DNA of 64,000 bases, from the NCBI RefSeq assembly GCF_046736075.1, contig NZ_CP177163.1:3658001-3722000 (forward strand). Reading direction: 5' to 3'. The position numbers and the translations under genes are program-made. Shown in pieces: positions 33,380-42,349 of the stretch (within the stretch, counting starts at the first letter, position 1; each line of letters starts with the position of its first letter). The notes beneath the pieces were generated by a model. It was not told the origin of the DNA. It did not search any database and saw nothing but the letters and a program-made list of their open reading frames with translations. The DNA comes from Stenotrophomonas sp046736075 (GTDB taxonomy: Bacteria > Pseudomonadota > Gammaproteobacteria > Xanthomonadales > Xanthomonadaceae).

Positions 33380-35056
33380 GTGACAGGCAGGCACGGCTGG
33401 TGCGGGGAACGGGTGGTGGCGATGCTGCTGCTGGTGGTACTGATGCTGTGCGCCTGGCCCGGCCGGGCCGATGTGCCGCGTGCCGGCGTGGACTACCTTC
33501 TGCTGGGCCAGGCCACGTCCGAGCCGACCCCGCAGCGTGCGTGCGCGCCGGGGGTACTGGCGCGCCACCAGGATGTGCTGTCGATTCCCGCGCCCGCGCA
33601 GGGCTGGTCGGGTGAGCCGCAGGCGGTGGATGTGTTCGGTGTGCTGTCCGGCGAGGTACGCATCAGCCACGGCCAGCGCCAGGTCTGCGGCAGCATGCAC
33701 GACGCCCGCACCCGCGATTCGCGCTTCCGTGCCGGCGTCGGCATGGTGGTGGTACCCAAGGCCGGCGACCGCGAGCCGATCGTCGTGTCCTGGACCCGGC
33801 CCCTGAAAGAGCGCTGGGTGCCGACCCTCCAACTGGGCGCGCCCAGTCCGGTGCAGCAGAACGACACCGCGCGCCTGCTGGTGCGTGCGGCCTGCATTGC
33901 CGTGGCGATCGCGCTGGCATTGTCGGCGCTGATGGGCTTTGCCACCACGCGCGACCGCCTGTTCCTGGTCTATGTGGTGGTGTGCCTGGTGTTCGTGCTG
34001 TGGCAGGCGGTGCTCGGGGGGCTGAGCGGCTATCCCGAACCGTGGCTGCCGGTGCATGACCGCGCGTCCTGGTGGCTGGTGGGATTGACCGCATTCTCCC
34101 AAGCGCTGCTGCTGCCGATCCTGTGGCGCCTCAACGGTGGCGACCGGCGCTGGCCGGGATCGCGCGTCTGGCAGCACGCGGTGCTGTGGGGGCTGATCGT
34201 GGCCGGCTGCAGCGTGCCCTGGCTGGGCATGCCTGCCCTGGGAACGCTGGCACTGGCGCTGGAGACGCTGTTCCTGCTCGGCTGCGTGGTCTGCCTGGTC
34301 GCAGGCGTCTGGGCGCTGTGGCGCGGCGACATGCAGGCGCTGGCCGGGTTGGGTGCGCTGCTGCCGTGGTGGATCCTGATCGTGGCCGAGGCGGTCGGCG
34401 CGCGCTGGCTCATCGCCTACCGGATTGAAGCGCTGCAGGTGGCCACCACGTGGTTCCTGATGATGGCCGCGTTCGCGCTCAACCTGCGCCTGGGCCGGCT
34501 GCGCCAGCAGCGCGACGAGATGCGCCAGCTGGCCGACACCGACATGCTGACCGGGCTGCCCAACCGCCGCGCCGGGCTGCGCCTGCTGGCGGAGTACCTG
34601 GAACAGGCGCGGGCGCAGCCGCAGCCGCTGGCGATCGGCTTCCTCGACATCGACCTGTTCAAGGACATCAACGACCAGCACGGGCACGAAGTGGGGGACC
34701 AGGTGCTGGTCGCCGTGGCCCGCGCGTTGCGGACCTCGGTACGCAACCAGGCCGATGTGATCCGGATGGGCGGCGAGGAGTTCCTGGTGCTGCTGCCGGG
34801 TGCCGGCCGCGCCGCCGCGGCCGCGCGGCTGGAGGACCTGCGGCAGAAAGTGGCCGCGCTGACCCCGGGGCTCGGGGTGCCGGGCCTGAACGTGTCGGCC
34901 AGCATCGGCCTGGCGGTGCTGCGCGCCGACAGCGACGACCTGGCCGGCCTGCTGCGCCGTGCCGACCACGCCATGTACTGCGCCAAACGGGCCGGGCGCA
35001 ACCAGGTGTTCGACGCGGAGGCCCTTGCCGGCCAGCCCGACCCGCAGGCGGCATGA
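33380..35056 (+). CDS. Membrane-bound diguanylate cyclase (multi-TM sensor plus GGEEF)
   Basis: Predicted cyclic-di-GMP synthase of about 558 residues. A signal peptide (MLLLVVLMLCAWPGRA) leads to a periplasmic domain of about 125 residues. Seven or so membrane helices follow (about 165-370), then a cytoplasmic GGDEF domain with active GGEEF at about 464-468. The layout resembles 7TM-DISM sensor cyclases. The inhibitory RxxD site is not preserved. The start is uncertain: ATG at 33335 and 33422 and GTG at 33380 are in frame; GTG 33380 is preferred because AGGA precedes it and it gives a normal signal peptide. Confidence 0.88.
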   Translation: MTGRHGWCGERVVAMLLLVVLMLCAWPGRADVPRAGVDYLLLGQATSEPTPQRACAPGVLARHQDVLSIPAPAQGWSGEPQAVDVFGVLSGEVRISHGQRQVCGSMHDARTRDSRFRAGVGMVVVPKAGDREPIVVSWTRPLKERWVPTLQLGAPSPVQQNDTARLLVRAACIAVAIALALSALMGFATTRDRLFLVYVVVCLVFVLWQAVLGGLSGYPEPWLPVHDRASWWLVGLTAFSQALLLPILWRLNGGDRRWPGSRVWQHAVLWGLIVAGCSVPWLGMPALGTLALALETLFLLGCVVCLVAGVWALWRGDMQALAGLGALLPWWILIVAEAVGARWLIAYRIEALQVATTWFLMMAAFALNLRLGRLRQQRDEMRQLADTDMLTGLPNRRAGLRLLAEYLEQARAQPQPLAIGFLDIDLFKDINDQHGHEVGDQVLVAVARALRTSVRNQADVIRMGGEEFLVLLPGAGRAAAAARLEDLRQKVAALTPGLGVPGLNVSASIGLAVLRADSDDLAGLLRRADHAMYCAKRAGRNQVFDAEALAGQPDPQAA

Positions 35057-35110
35057 GTCCGATGGCAGGCAAATCCGCAGTCGGACCCGGCTTTGCCGGA
35101 TAATGGCCGG

Positions 35111-35833
35111 ATGACCATCCGACTCAACAAGTACATCGCCGACACCGGCTTCTGTTCCCGGCGCGAAGCCGATCGCCTGCTCGGCGAACGCCGCGTCACC
35201 GTCAACGGCATGCCCGCCGGCACCGGCGCGGTGGTCGGGGAGGGCGACCAGGTGCTGGTCGACGGCCAGCCACTGCGCACCCGCGAGGCGAAGAAGGCCG
35301 GCGGCCGCCGCCACGTCTACATCGTCCTGAACAAGCCGGTGGGCATCACCTGCACCACCGAGACCGCGGTCAAGGGCAACATCGTGGACTTCGTGGGCCA
35401 CGAACAGCGCATTTTCCCGATCGGCCGCCTGGACAAGGATTCCGAAGGCCTGATCCTGATGACCAGCAACGGCGACATCGTCAACCAGATCCTGCGCGCC
35501 GAGAACAACCACCAGAAAGAGTACCTGGTGGCGGTCAACAAGCCGGTCACCGACGAGTTCCTGCGTGGCATGGCCCGCGGCGTACGCATCCACGACCAGA
35601 CCACGCTGCCGTGCCGGGCCAGCCGCATCGCCAAGTTCGGCTTCCGCATCGTGCTGCAGCAGGGCCTGAACCGGCAGATCCGCCTGATGGCCGCCGCGTT
35701 CGGCTACCGCGTCACCCAGCTGCGCCGCGTGCGCATCGACAACGTCAAGATCGGCGCGCTCAAGCCGGGCCAGTGGCGCAACCTCACCGATGCCGAACTG
35801 CGCGGGCTGTTGCCCAAGCAGTTGGATTGGTGA
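35111..35833 (+). CDS. rluF: 23S rRNA pseudouridine(2604) synthase RluF
   Basis: RsuA-family pseudouridine synthase of 240 residues. The N-terminal S4 domain is IRLNKYIADTGFCSRREADRLL. The catalytic motif with the essential Asp is FPIGRLDKDSEGLILMT, and the C-terminal QGLNRQIRLMAAAFGY is typical. The segment GNIVDFVGHEQRIFPIGRLDKDS closely matches RluF rather than RluB or RluE. It sits between two cyclic-di-GMP genes without functional relation. The ATG at 35111 is chosen over one at 35093 because the S4 domain begins there. Confidence 0.93.
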   Translation: MTIRLNKYIADTGFCSRREADRLLGERRVTVNGMPAGTGAVVGEGDQVLVDGQPLRTREAKKAGGRRHVYIVLNKPVGITCTTETAVKGNIVDFVGHEQRIFPIGRLDKDSEGLILMTSNGDIVNQILRAENNHQKEYLVAVNKPVTDEFLRGMARGVRIHDQTTLPCRASRIAKFGFRIVLQQGLNRQIRLMAAAFGYRVTQLRRVRIDNVKIGALKPGQWRNLTDAELRGLLPKQLDW

Positions 35834-35899
35834 GGGGCCGCTGACACCGGCACCTGCGTTGATTGGCTAGACTGCGACCGACTCGCCGGGAGCCGACAC

Positions 35900-36970
35900 A
35901 TGATCAAACCGTCCAGACCGGACAATGAGGAACAGCGCCTGCAGGCGCTGTTGCGCTATCAAGTGCTGGACACCCCGGCCGAACGTTCTTTCGATGATCT
36001 GGTCACCATCGCCACCGCGCTCTGCGGTACGCGCATGGGGGCGGTCACGCTGGTGGACCGCGACCGCCAGTGGTTCAAGGCACGGCAGGCGTTGGACGTG
36101 CCGCAGACATCCCGTGACATCTCCTTCTGCGGCCACGCCATCCTGCAGCCGGACCAGGTGATGGTGGTGGAGGATGCCCTGGAAGATCCGCGCTTCTTCG
36201 ACAACCCGGTGGTGGTCGACGATCCCCATATCCGCTTCTATGCCGGCGCGCCGCTGCTCAGTTTCGAGGGGCTGCCGATGGGCACGCTGTGCGTGTTCGA
36301 TGCCGCGCCGGGCCGGTTGTCGCCCGAACGCATGCAGGCATTGAGCGCGTTGTCGCGCCAGGTCTCGCTGGTGATGGAACTGCGCCGCTACGCGCACGAG
36401 ATCCAGCAGCACATGAGCGAACGGGCGTGGTACGAGCAGCGTCTGTCCGAGTACAACGCGCTGCTGGAACGGCAGAACGCAGACCTCGCCGAACAGAGCC
36501 GCACCGATGCGTTGACCGGCCTGCCCAACCGGCGCGCGATGGGCGCGTTCCTCGATGCGGCGCTGCACGATGCCAACGGTTCGCCGCGCGCGGTGTCGGT
36601 GGCGCTGCTGGATATCGATCACTTCAAGAACGTCAACGACCTCTACGGCCATGCCAGCGGCGACCACGTACTGGCCGAGCTGGGCCGCCTGCTGCGCGCC
36701 ACCTTCGCCGGCGGCGGCATGGCCGCGCGCCACGGCGGTGAGGAGTTCGTGGTGGTCATGCCCGATACGCCATTGAGCGTGGCCGAAATGCAGTGCGAGT
36801 TCCTGCGCGTGGCGGCGGCCGATCTGCCGCTGGGCATACCGCTGACGGTCAGCATCGGCGTTGCGGCCCATCGTCACGGCGACACCGTTGAACAGACGCT
36901 GGCGCGTGCCGATGGCGCGCTGTACCGTGCCAAGCGCGAAGGCCGCAATCGCGTCGTGCCTGCCGAATAA
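35900..36970 (+). CDS. GAF-GGDEF diguanylate cyclase
   Basis: Soluble 356-residue protein with an N-terminal GAF domain (about 20-165, containing LCGTRMGAVTLVDRDRQWFKA and SFCGHAI). A short coiled linker leads to a GGDEF domain with intact GGEEF near residue 279 (ARHGGEEFVVVMP). No RxxD inhibition site is visible before it. It lacks membrane segments and is therefore cytoplasmic. It is the third cyclic-di-GMP gene within 6.2 kb, and the DUF1176 gene starts eight bases after its stop. Confidence 0.92.
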   Translation: MIKPSRPDNEEQRLQALLRYQVLDTPAERSFDDLVTIATALCGTRMGAVTLVDRDRQWFKARQALDVPQTSRDISFCGHAILQPDQVMVVEDALEDPRFFDNPVVVDDPHIRFYAGAPLLSFEGLPMGTLCVFDAAPGRLSPERMQALSALSRQVSLVMELRRYAHEIQQHMSERAWYEQRLSEYNALLERQNADLAEQSRTDALTGLPNRRAMGAFLDAALHDANGSPRAVSVALLDIDHFKNVNDLYGHASGDHVLAELGRLLRATFAGGGMAARHGGEEFVVVMPDTPLSVAEMQCEFLRVAAADLPLGIPLTVSIGVAAHRHGDTVEQTLARADGALYRAKREGRNRVVPAE

Positions 36971-36978
36971 GGATGTTC

Positions 36979-38040
36979 ATGAACGTTGTTTCCGTGGGGT
37001 CGCTGCTGGCCCTTGCCCTGGCCACCGCGCTGCCCGTGCGTGCCGCCACACCGGTGTACCGCCAGTTCCAGGACTGGGTGGTGGCCTGCGACAACGTCGC
37101 GCGCTGCGTTGTCTCCGGCGCTGCCGACGCGTTGGATGGGCGCATCACCGTGCAGCGGGATGCGGGCCCGCAGGGCGCCATCGACGTGACCGTGGTGCTG
37201 CCGACGCGGGGCGGCAACGCGCCGCTGCTGCTCGACGGCAAGGCCGTGGCGCTGGCCGCACCGGGCTGGACGCGCACGCAGGACGGCGCGGACCGGGTGG
37301 TGCGCCGGACCCGCAGCCTGGCCAGTGCGCAGGCCTTCGTCGATGCGGTGCGCAATGGCCAGTCGCTGCGCTTCGGTGCCGGCGAGCGCGACGCGATACC
37401 GCTGGGCGGGCTGAGCGCTGCGCTGCTGCTGGTCGATGAGACGCAGGGCCGCCTCGGTGGCGTCAGCGCGCTGCTGCGACGCGGCGATGCGGCGGCCAGC
37501 AGGGTGCCGGCTGCCGCGGCGCTGCCGCGCGTGACGCTGGCCCCGCCGCCGCGCCGCGCCCTCGACGCAGCCACCCAGGCCCGCCTGATCGCCCAGGTGC
37601 GGCGCGGCCAGGCTGCCCTCATCCAGCGCGAAGACTGCAGCCAGCGTGGCGGCGACGACGCGTTCGACGAGGCTGCGGCGTTGGACGATACCCAGGCGCT
37701 GGTGCTGATCGAATGCCTGCGTGGCGCCTACCAGAGCTCCAGCCTGGTGTTCCGGGTGCCGGTGGCCGACCCGTCGCGCGCCACCCGTGTGACGCCGACC
37801 CTGCCGTTCACGCTGCCGGGTGTGCGCGCGCGCCTGGACATGCTCACATCGGCCGCGTTCGAGGACGGCGTGCTTACCCATTCCGGCCGTGGTCGCGGCA
37901 TCGGCGATTGCGGCAGTGGCGCGCGTTGGGGCTGGACCGGTACCACCTTCGCACTGCTCGCCTACGAGCACATGGGCGCCTGCCGCGGCGACGATACGGC
38001 CGAATGGCCGGCGCTGTGGCGCACCGCCAACGCCCCCTGA
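36979..38040 (+). CDS. DUF1176-domain exported protein
   Basis: 353-residue secreted protein with signal peptide NVVSVGSLLALALATALPVRA. The mature chain begins PVYRQFQDWVVACDNVARCVV, typical of DUF1176, and has paired cysteines there, near the middle and in CGSGARWGWTGTTFALL. The function is unknown. AAGGA lies six bases before the ATG at 36979, so this start is preferred over the ATG at 36973. It is closely linked to the GAF-GGDEF gene, so they may be co-expressed. A strong hairpin follows. Confidence 0.8.
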   Translation: MNVVSVGSLLALALATALPVRAATPVYRQFQDWVVACDNVARCVVSGAADALDGRITVQRDAGPQGAIDVTVVLPTRGGNAPLLLDGKAVALAAPGWTRTQDGADRVVRRTRSLASAQAFVDAVRNGQSLRFGAGERDAIPLGGLSAALLLVDETQGRLGGVSALLRRGDAAASRVPAAAALPRVTLAPPPRRALDAATQARLIAQVRRGQAALIQREDCSQRGGDDAFDEAAALDDTQALVLIECLRGAYQSSSLVFRVPVADPSRATRVTPTLPFTLPGVRARLDMLTSAAFEDGVLTHSGRGRGIGDCGSGARWGWTGTTFALLAYEHMGACRGDDTAEWPALWRTANAP

Positions 38041-38047
38041 CGCCATC

Positions 38048-38076
38048 GGCACGGTCGCAGCGTCTGCGACCGTGCC
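38048..38076 (+). terminator. Terminator-like hairpin after the DUF1176 gene
   Basis: GGCACGGTCGCAG-CGT-CTGCGACCGTGCC is a perfect 13-bp stem eight bases after the stop codon. No T tract follows, so it could equally stabilise the mRNA end. Confidence 0.65.
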
Positions 38077-38115
38077 CCACCACACTGCGCGCTCTCCCTG
38101 TCGTCAGGATGCGCC

Positions 38116-39276
38116 GTGCTGCAGACCCTCGCCATCTCGCACTACCGCTCGCTGCACGCGCTGGCGGTGCCGATGCAGCGCCTGAATCTGGTGACCGGCG
38201 ACAACGGCAGCGGCAAGTCCAGCCTGTACCGTGCGCTGCGCCTGCTGGCCGAAACCGCGCAGGGCGGGGTGGCCGCCGCGCTGGCCCGTGAAGGGGGGCT
38301 TGGCTCGGCGCTGTGGGCCGGGCCGGAAGAAATCGATCGGCGCATGCACACCGGGGAGGTGCCGGTGCAGGGCACCGCGCGCCGCCATCCGGTGTCGCTG
38401 AAGCTGGGCTTTTCCGCCGAGGCGTTCGGTTATGCCATCGATCTCGGCCTGCCGGTGCCGGGCATGTCGATGTTCGACCGGGAACCCCAGATCAAGACCG
38501 AGTGCATCTGGGCGGGCCCGTTCCTGCGCAGTGCCAACGTGCTGGTCGAACGGCGTGGTGCGCGCGTGCGTCGCCGCGCCGGGCGCGGCTGGGACATGCT
38601 GGAGGAACCGCTGTCGGCGTTCGACAGTCTGTTCACCGAGCTGGCCGATCCGCAGCGCATGCCCGAGGTGATGCAGCTGCGCGACTACATCCGGCGCTGG
38701 CGCTTCCACGACCACTTCCGCACCGACCTGGCCGCGCCCGCGCGGCAGCCGTGCCTGGCGATCCGCACGCCGGTGCTGGCCAACGATGGCCATGATCTCG
38801 CGGCCGCCTGGCAGACCATCGTGGAAATCGGCGACGTCGACGGGCTGACCGGTGCGGTGGACGACGCCTTCCCGGGCGCGCAGGTGCGGATCGACGCGTA
38901 CGACGGGCGCCTGTCGCTGGCGTTCCAGCAGCCCGGCCTGCTGCGCCCGCTGGCCGCCACCGAACTGTCCGACGGCACGCTGCGCTACCTGCTGTTGATC
39001 GCCGCGCTGTACACCCCGCGCCCGCCGCCGCTGCTGGTGCTCAACGAACCGGAAACCAGCCTGCACCCGGACCTGCTGCCCGCGCTGGCGCGCCTGATCA
39101 TCGCCGCGAGCGCGCGCAGCCAGGTCTGGGTGGTCTCGCACGCGAGCCGCCTGATCGCCGCCTTGCAGGAAGCGCCCGCCTGCCATGCGATCCGGCTGCA
39201 CAAGGAAATGAGCCAGACCCGCGTGCTGGGCCAGGGGCTGCTGGATGCACCGGCCTGGTACTGGCCGGCGCGGTGA
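38116..39276 (+). CDS. AAA-family ATPase (SMC/OLD-like, COG4637 type)
   Basis: 386-residue ATPase with a GTG start. Walker A is GDNGSGKSS near residue 30. The ABC-like signature is ELSDGTLRYLLL and Walker B is LVLNEPETSLHP, with Asn where most relatives have Asp. The switch His lies in VVSHASRLI. There is no fused nuclease domain and no partner nuclease gene beside it, so a defence function is not supported here. Cellular role unknown. Confidence 0.78.
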   Translation: MLQTLAISHYRSLHALAVPMQRLNLVTGDNGSGKSSLYRALRLLAETAQGGVAAALAREGGLGSALWAGPEEIDRRMHTGEVPVQGTARRHPVSLKLGFSAEAFGYAIDLGLPVPGMSMFDREPQIKTECIWAGPFLRSANVLVERRGARVRRRAGRGWDMLEEPLSAFDSLFTELADPQRMPEVMQLRDYIRRWRFHDHFRTDLAAPARQPCLAIRTPVLANDGHDLAAAWQTIVEIGDVDGLTGAVDDAFPGAQVRIDAYDGRLSLAFQQPGLLRPLAATELSDGTLRYLLLIAALYTPRPPPLLVLNEPETSLHPDLLPALARLIIAASARSQVWVVSHASRLIAALQEAPACHAIRLHKEMSQTRVLGQGLLDAPAWYWPAR

Positions 39277-39288
39277 TCGCCGCCGCGG

Positions 39289-40236
39289 TCAGTCGGCGAT
39301 GTTGCGGGCTTCGGCCGTGCCCAGGATCTCCGGATGCTCGACCCGCTTGCGGCGGTTCAGCAGCGGATGCAGGAACACGGCGCCGACGATGATCGCCACG
39401 CCGGCGTAGAACAGCGGCGTGAGTTCACGCTGTTCGCTCAGCAGCACCATCGCCAGCAGGATCGCGTAGACCGGTTCCAGGTTGGTCACCAGCTGCACGG
39501 TGTAGGCACTGAGATGGCGCAGCGCCACCAGCGCCAGCGCGAACGGCAGCAGCGTGCACAGGCCGGCCAGGGCCAGCAGCAGCATGCCGTCGTGCAGGTC
39601 GGGCACCACCCATAGCGGGCTGGCCAACGCCGGCAGCAGGAACGGCAGCAGCGGTGCCAGCAGCGTCAGCGTCACCGTGCCGGCACCCAGCTCGAGCGCG
39701 GTGACCGTCAGCGGATCGGCATGGCTGACCAGCCGCTTGTTGAGCGAACCGAACACCGCCACCAGCAAGGCCGACAACGCACCGATCAGCACGCCAAGGC
39801 GCATCCCGTGGGGCACGCCCCCGACCACCAGCGCCACGCCGGGCAGCACGGCGATGCCGAACGCCAGTTCGCGCAGCTGGAACGGGCGTTTGGCCACCCA
39901 CGGCTCGATCACGGCGGTGAACACCGGGGCCAGCGCGATGCAGGTCGCCGCGACGGAGGCATTGGCCAGTTTCACCGCGCCGTAGAAGGTCAACCAATGC
40001 AGCGCGACCAGTGCGCCCACGCCGCAGTAGCCGGCGAACAGGGCAGGCGAGAGCTGGCGCAGGCCGCGCCAGACACGCGGCAGCAGCGCGAGCATGGCCA
40101 CCACCAGCAGCATGCGCCACCACACCAGCGGCAGGGCGGGCAGGGTGATCAGTTTGCCGAGGATGGCAGTGACGCCCCACAACAGCACACAGAAGTGGAT
40201 TTGCAGCAGGGCTTTGCGGGTATCGGTCATCGGCAT
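39289..40236 (-). CDS. EamA/DMT-superfamily permease
   Basis: Ten-helix drug/metabolite transporter of 315 residues made of two EamA repeats. The first helix contains IHFCVLLWGVTAILGKL and the second repeat ends with FYAGVAIIVGAVF. The start is either ATG 40236 or ATG 40230; neither has a clear ribosome site. It is convergent with the ATPase gene (12-base gap) and divergent from the Pr6Pr gene. Substrate unknown. Confidence 0.87.
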   Translation of the reverse strand: MPMTDTRKALLQIHFCVLLWGVTAILGKLITLPALPLVWWRMLLVVAMLALLPRVWRGLRQLSPALFAGYCGVGALVALHWLTFYGAVKLANASVAATCIALAPVFTAVIEPWVAKRPFQLRELAFGIAVLPGVALVVGGVPHGMRLGVLIGALSALLVAVFGSLNKRLVSHADPLTVTALELGAGTVTLTLLAPLLPFLLPALASPLWVVPDLHDGMLLLALAGLCTLLPFALALVALRHLSAYTVQLVTNLEPVYAILLAMVLLSEQRELTPLFYAGVAIIVGAVFLHPLLNRRKRVEHPEILGTAEARNIAD

Positions 40237-40312
40237 CCGCGTATTGTGCGGGAAGCCGGCGGCCATCGCGATCCTGCTGCAGCATCCCGCCGCTGCATGG
40301 CATCCTGCGTCA

Positions 40313-40990
40313 ATGGAGACCGCCCACGCCTTGCCCCCCGTTCTGGCCCCGACCGTGGCCGCGCGCGCCTGGGCCGCGCTCACCGGCCTGGTTGCCGTGG
40401 CCGCGCTGGCCCTGCAGTACGGCCTGCTGCTGCAGACCGTCGGTGCCGAGGCCGGGAACGGCCAGGCCACGCTGCGGCTGCTGGGCTACTTCACCATCCT
40501 CAGCAACATCGGCGTGGCGGCGGTGTGCCTGGCACGGCTGCGCGGCAGCCGGAGCGGCATGGCCGCGCCCGCTCCCAGCGCCGCAGTGGCGCTGTACATC
40601 GGCATCACCGGGCTGGTGTACGCGCTGGTGCTGCGCCCGCTCTGGCAGCCGCAGGGCTGGCAGTGGTGGGCCGACGCCGGCCTGCACACCGTGGTGCCGG
40701 TGCTGTATCTGCTGGGCTGGCTGGCCGGGCGTCACGTGGGCCTGCCCTGGCGCCAGCTGGGCGGCGCCCTGGTGTTCCCGGCGCTGTACCTGGGCTGGGC
40801 CCTGCTGGTCGGCCGCTGGAGCGGCCACTATCCCTATCCGTTCCTGGACCTGGGCGCGCTGGGCGCTGCGGTGGTCGCGCGCAACGCGGTGGTGGTGGCA
40901 GGGGCGTTCATCGCCGTCGGCGCGCTGCTGTGGCGGCTGGATGCCCGCCTGGCACGCCGGGCTCAGCTCGCGCCCACCCGCCGCAGCTGA
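40313..40990 (+). CDS. Pr6Pr-family integral membrane protein
   Basis: 225-residue protein with six predicted membrane helices and the Pr6Pr/FAR-17a features: LLGYFTILSNIGVAAV in the second helix and WWADAGLHTVVPVLYLLGWL in the fourth. HYPYPFLDLGALG is the conserved late motif. Bacterial members have no proven function. Its last 28 bases overlap the convergent DUF72 gene tail to tail. Confidence 0.83.
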   Translation: METAHALPPVLAPTVAARAWAALTGLVAVAALALQYGLLLQTVGAEAGNGQATLRLLGYFTILSNIGVAAVCLARLRGSRSGMAAPAPSAAVALYIGITGLVYALVLRPLWQPQGWQWWADAGLHTVVPVLYLLGWLAGRHVGLPWRQLGGALVFPALYLGWALLVGRWSGHYPYPFLDLGALGAAVVARNAVVVAGAFIAVGALLWRLDARLARRAQLAPTRRS

Positions 40991-41781
40991 TCGCGCAGCG
41001 CCATCGCCGCACCGGGGTTGCGCTGCTTGGCCGCGCCGATGAACAACACATACACATCGCGGGAGGCAGCGGGCGGTGCCTCGGCGACCACATGCGGCAG
41101 GTCGGGGTTGTCCTCGCCACGCGCCCAGCGCATCGCGCGCAGGCACCACTGTTCCAGCGCACGTTCGGGGTAGCCGGCGCGCAGGTTGCCGCGGGCATGC
41201 ATCAGCCGCGCATAGATGAAATCGGCGGTGGGGTCGGCGAAGCTGGGGTAGTCGGCCGAACCGCTGTACACCAGCGCGGCACCGTGCGCGCGGGCGGTGG
41301 CGATCAGGTCCGGCGTCCACGCCGCCGGATTGCGTACCTCCAGCGCATGCTGCAGGCGAACGCCGCCGGCCTCGCGCGGGAGGCGCTGCAGGAACGCGTC
41401 GAATGCCTCCGCGTCGGCCGGATGGCTGTCGCCGAACTGCCAGACCAGCGGGCCGAGCCGGTCGCCCAGCGTGGCGATGCCCTCGACGAAGGCATCCACG
41501 CGCGGGCCGACCGTGCCCAGGTCGTGGGTCTGGGTGATCGTGCGCGGGGCCTTGGCCGAGAAGCGGAAACCGGCCGGGGTCTGGTCACGCCACTGGGCGT
41601 ACACCGCCGGTTTCTGCGCACGGTAGAAGGTGCTGTTGATTTCGATGCAGCCGAGCGCGCGGCTGGCATGCGCCAGCTCATCACGCTGGGGCAGGCCGGG
41701 CGGATAGAACATGCCGCCGCGCCAGGCCGGGAACACCCAGCCGCCGATGCCGGTGCGGATATGACCGGGCGCTGCGCTCAT
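40963..41781 (-). CDS. DUF72 (YecE-like) protein
   Basis: 272-residue TIM-barrel-like protein. The start HIRTGIGGWVFPAWRGGMFYPPGL and the segment CIEINSTFYRAQKP are diagnostic of DUF72. Its biochemical role is unknown. The ATG overlaps the stop of the upstream VOC gene by four bases, so the two are coupled. The 3' end overlaps the convergent Pr6Pr gene. Confidence 0.88.
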   Translation of the reverse strand: MSAAPGHIRTGIGGWVFPAWRGGMFYPPGLPQRDELAHASRALGCIEINSTFYRAQKPAVYAQWRDQTPAGFRFSAKAPRTITQTHDLGTVGPRVDAFVEGIATLGDRLGPLVWQFGDSHPADAEAFDAFLQRLPREAGGVRLQHALEVRNPAAWTPDLIATARAHGAALVYSGSADYPSFADPTADFIYARLMHARGNLRAGYPERALEQWCLRAMRWARGEDNPDLPHVVAEAPPAASRDVYVLFIGAAKQRNPGAAMALRDQLRRVGAS

Positions 41782-42218
41782 GCGCCTGCTGCGTGGGCCT
41801 GCCACGGATCGTAGCTGCCAAACCACCACAGGTAGCCTTCCGGATCGCGGCAGGCGTAGCCGCGGCCACCGTAGTCCTGGTCGGCAATGTCGATCACCAA
41901 CTCCGCACCGGCCGCGACCGCGCGCGCGTAGTGCGCATCGGGGTCGGCCACGATCACGCAGGCGCTCTGGGTCTGGCGGCCGCCGACCTCGTCGGGCTGC
42001 ACGCTGTGGCGGCCCCATGCGCTGCCGTTGTCCACCGAGCCCAGCATGATCATGCCGTGGCCGTAGACCAGCTGGGCGTGGTGGACGGTGTCGCCATCGG
42101 CATACACCGCCTGCGGCTCGAAGCCGAACGCGCGCTGCAGCCAGGCAATGGCCGCCCGGGCGTCGCGGTAGCGCAGGCACGGAATGATGGTGGAGACGGT
42201 GTTGGCTGGCGCGGTCAT
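41778..42218 (-). CDS. VOC-family (glyoxalase-like) protein
   Basis: 146-residue protein with the vicinal-oxygen-chelate fold: VSTIIPCLRYRDARAAIAWLQRAFGF, then HHAQLVYGHGMIMLG and the closing YACRDPEGYLWWFGSY. It resembles the PhnB-like subgroup with several possible metal ligands, but the metal and substrate are unknown. GGAGA lies seven bases before the ATG at 42218. It is the first gene of a two-gene operon with DUF72. Confidence 0.85.
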   Translation of the reverse strand: MTAPANTVSTIIPCLRYRDARAAIAWLQRAFGFEPQAVYADGDTVHHAQLVYGHGMIMLGSVDNGSAWGRHSVQPDEVGGRQTQSACVIVADPDAHYARAVAAGAELVIDIADQDYGGRGYACRDPEGYLWWFGSYDPWQAHAAGA

Positions 42219-42349
42219 GCAGGGTCTCCGGGGCGGGCCGCCTTCTGGCACAGGCGAGCGTGAAGGGCGCCGCGTTACCATCGTGCGAAACCGGCGACGG
42301 GCATCCTGTGGATCTCAACGCCCCCGCGACACGCAACTGGAGACACTGA

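Noticed and set aside
38116..39276. Anti-phage defence system built on the orphan AAA ATPase
   Set aside because: It has no fused or adjacent nuclease, toxin or methylase, and neighbours are housekeeping transporters. The evidence is too thin.
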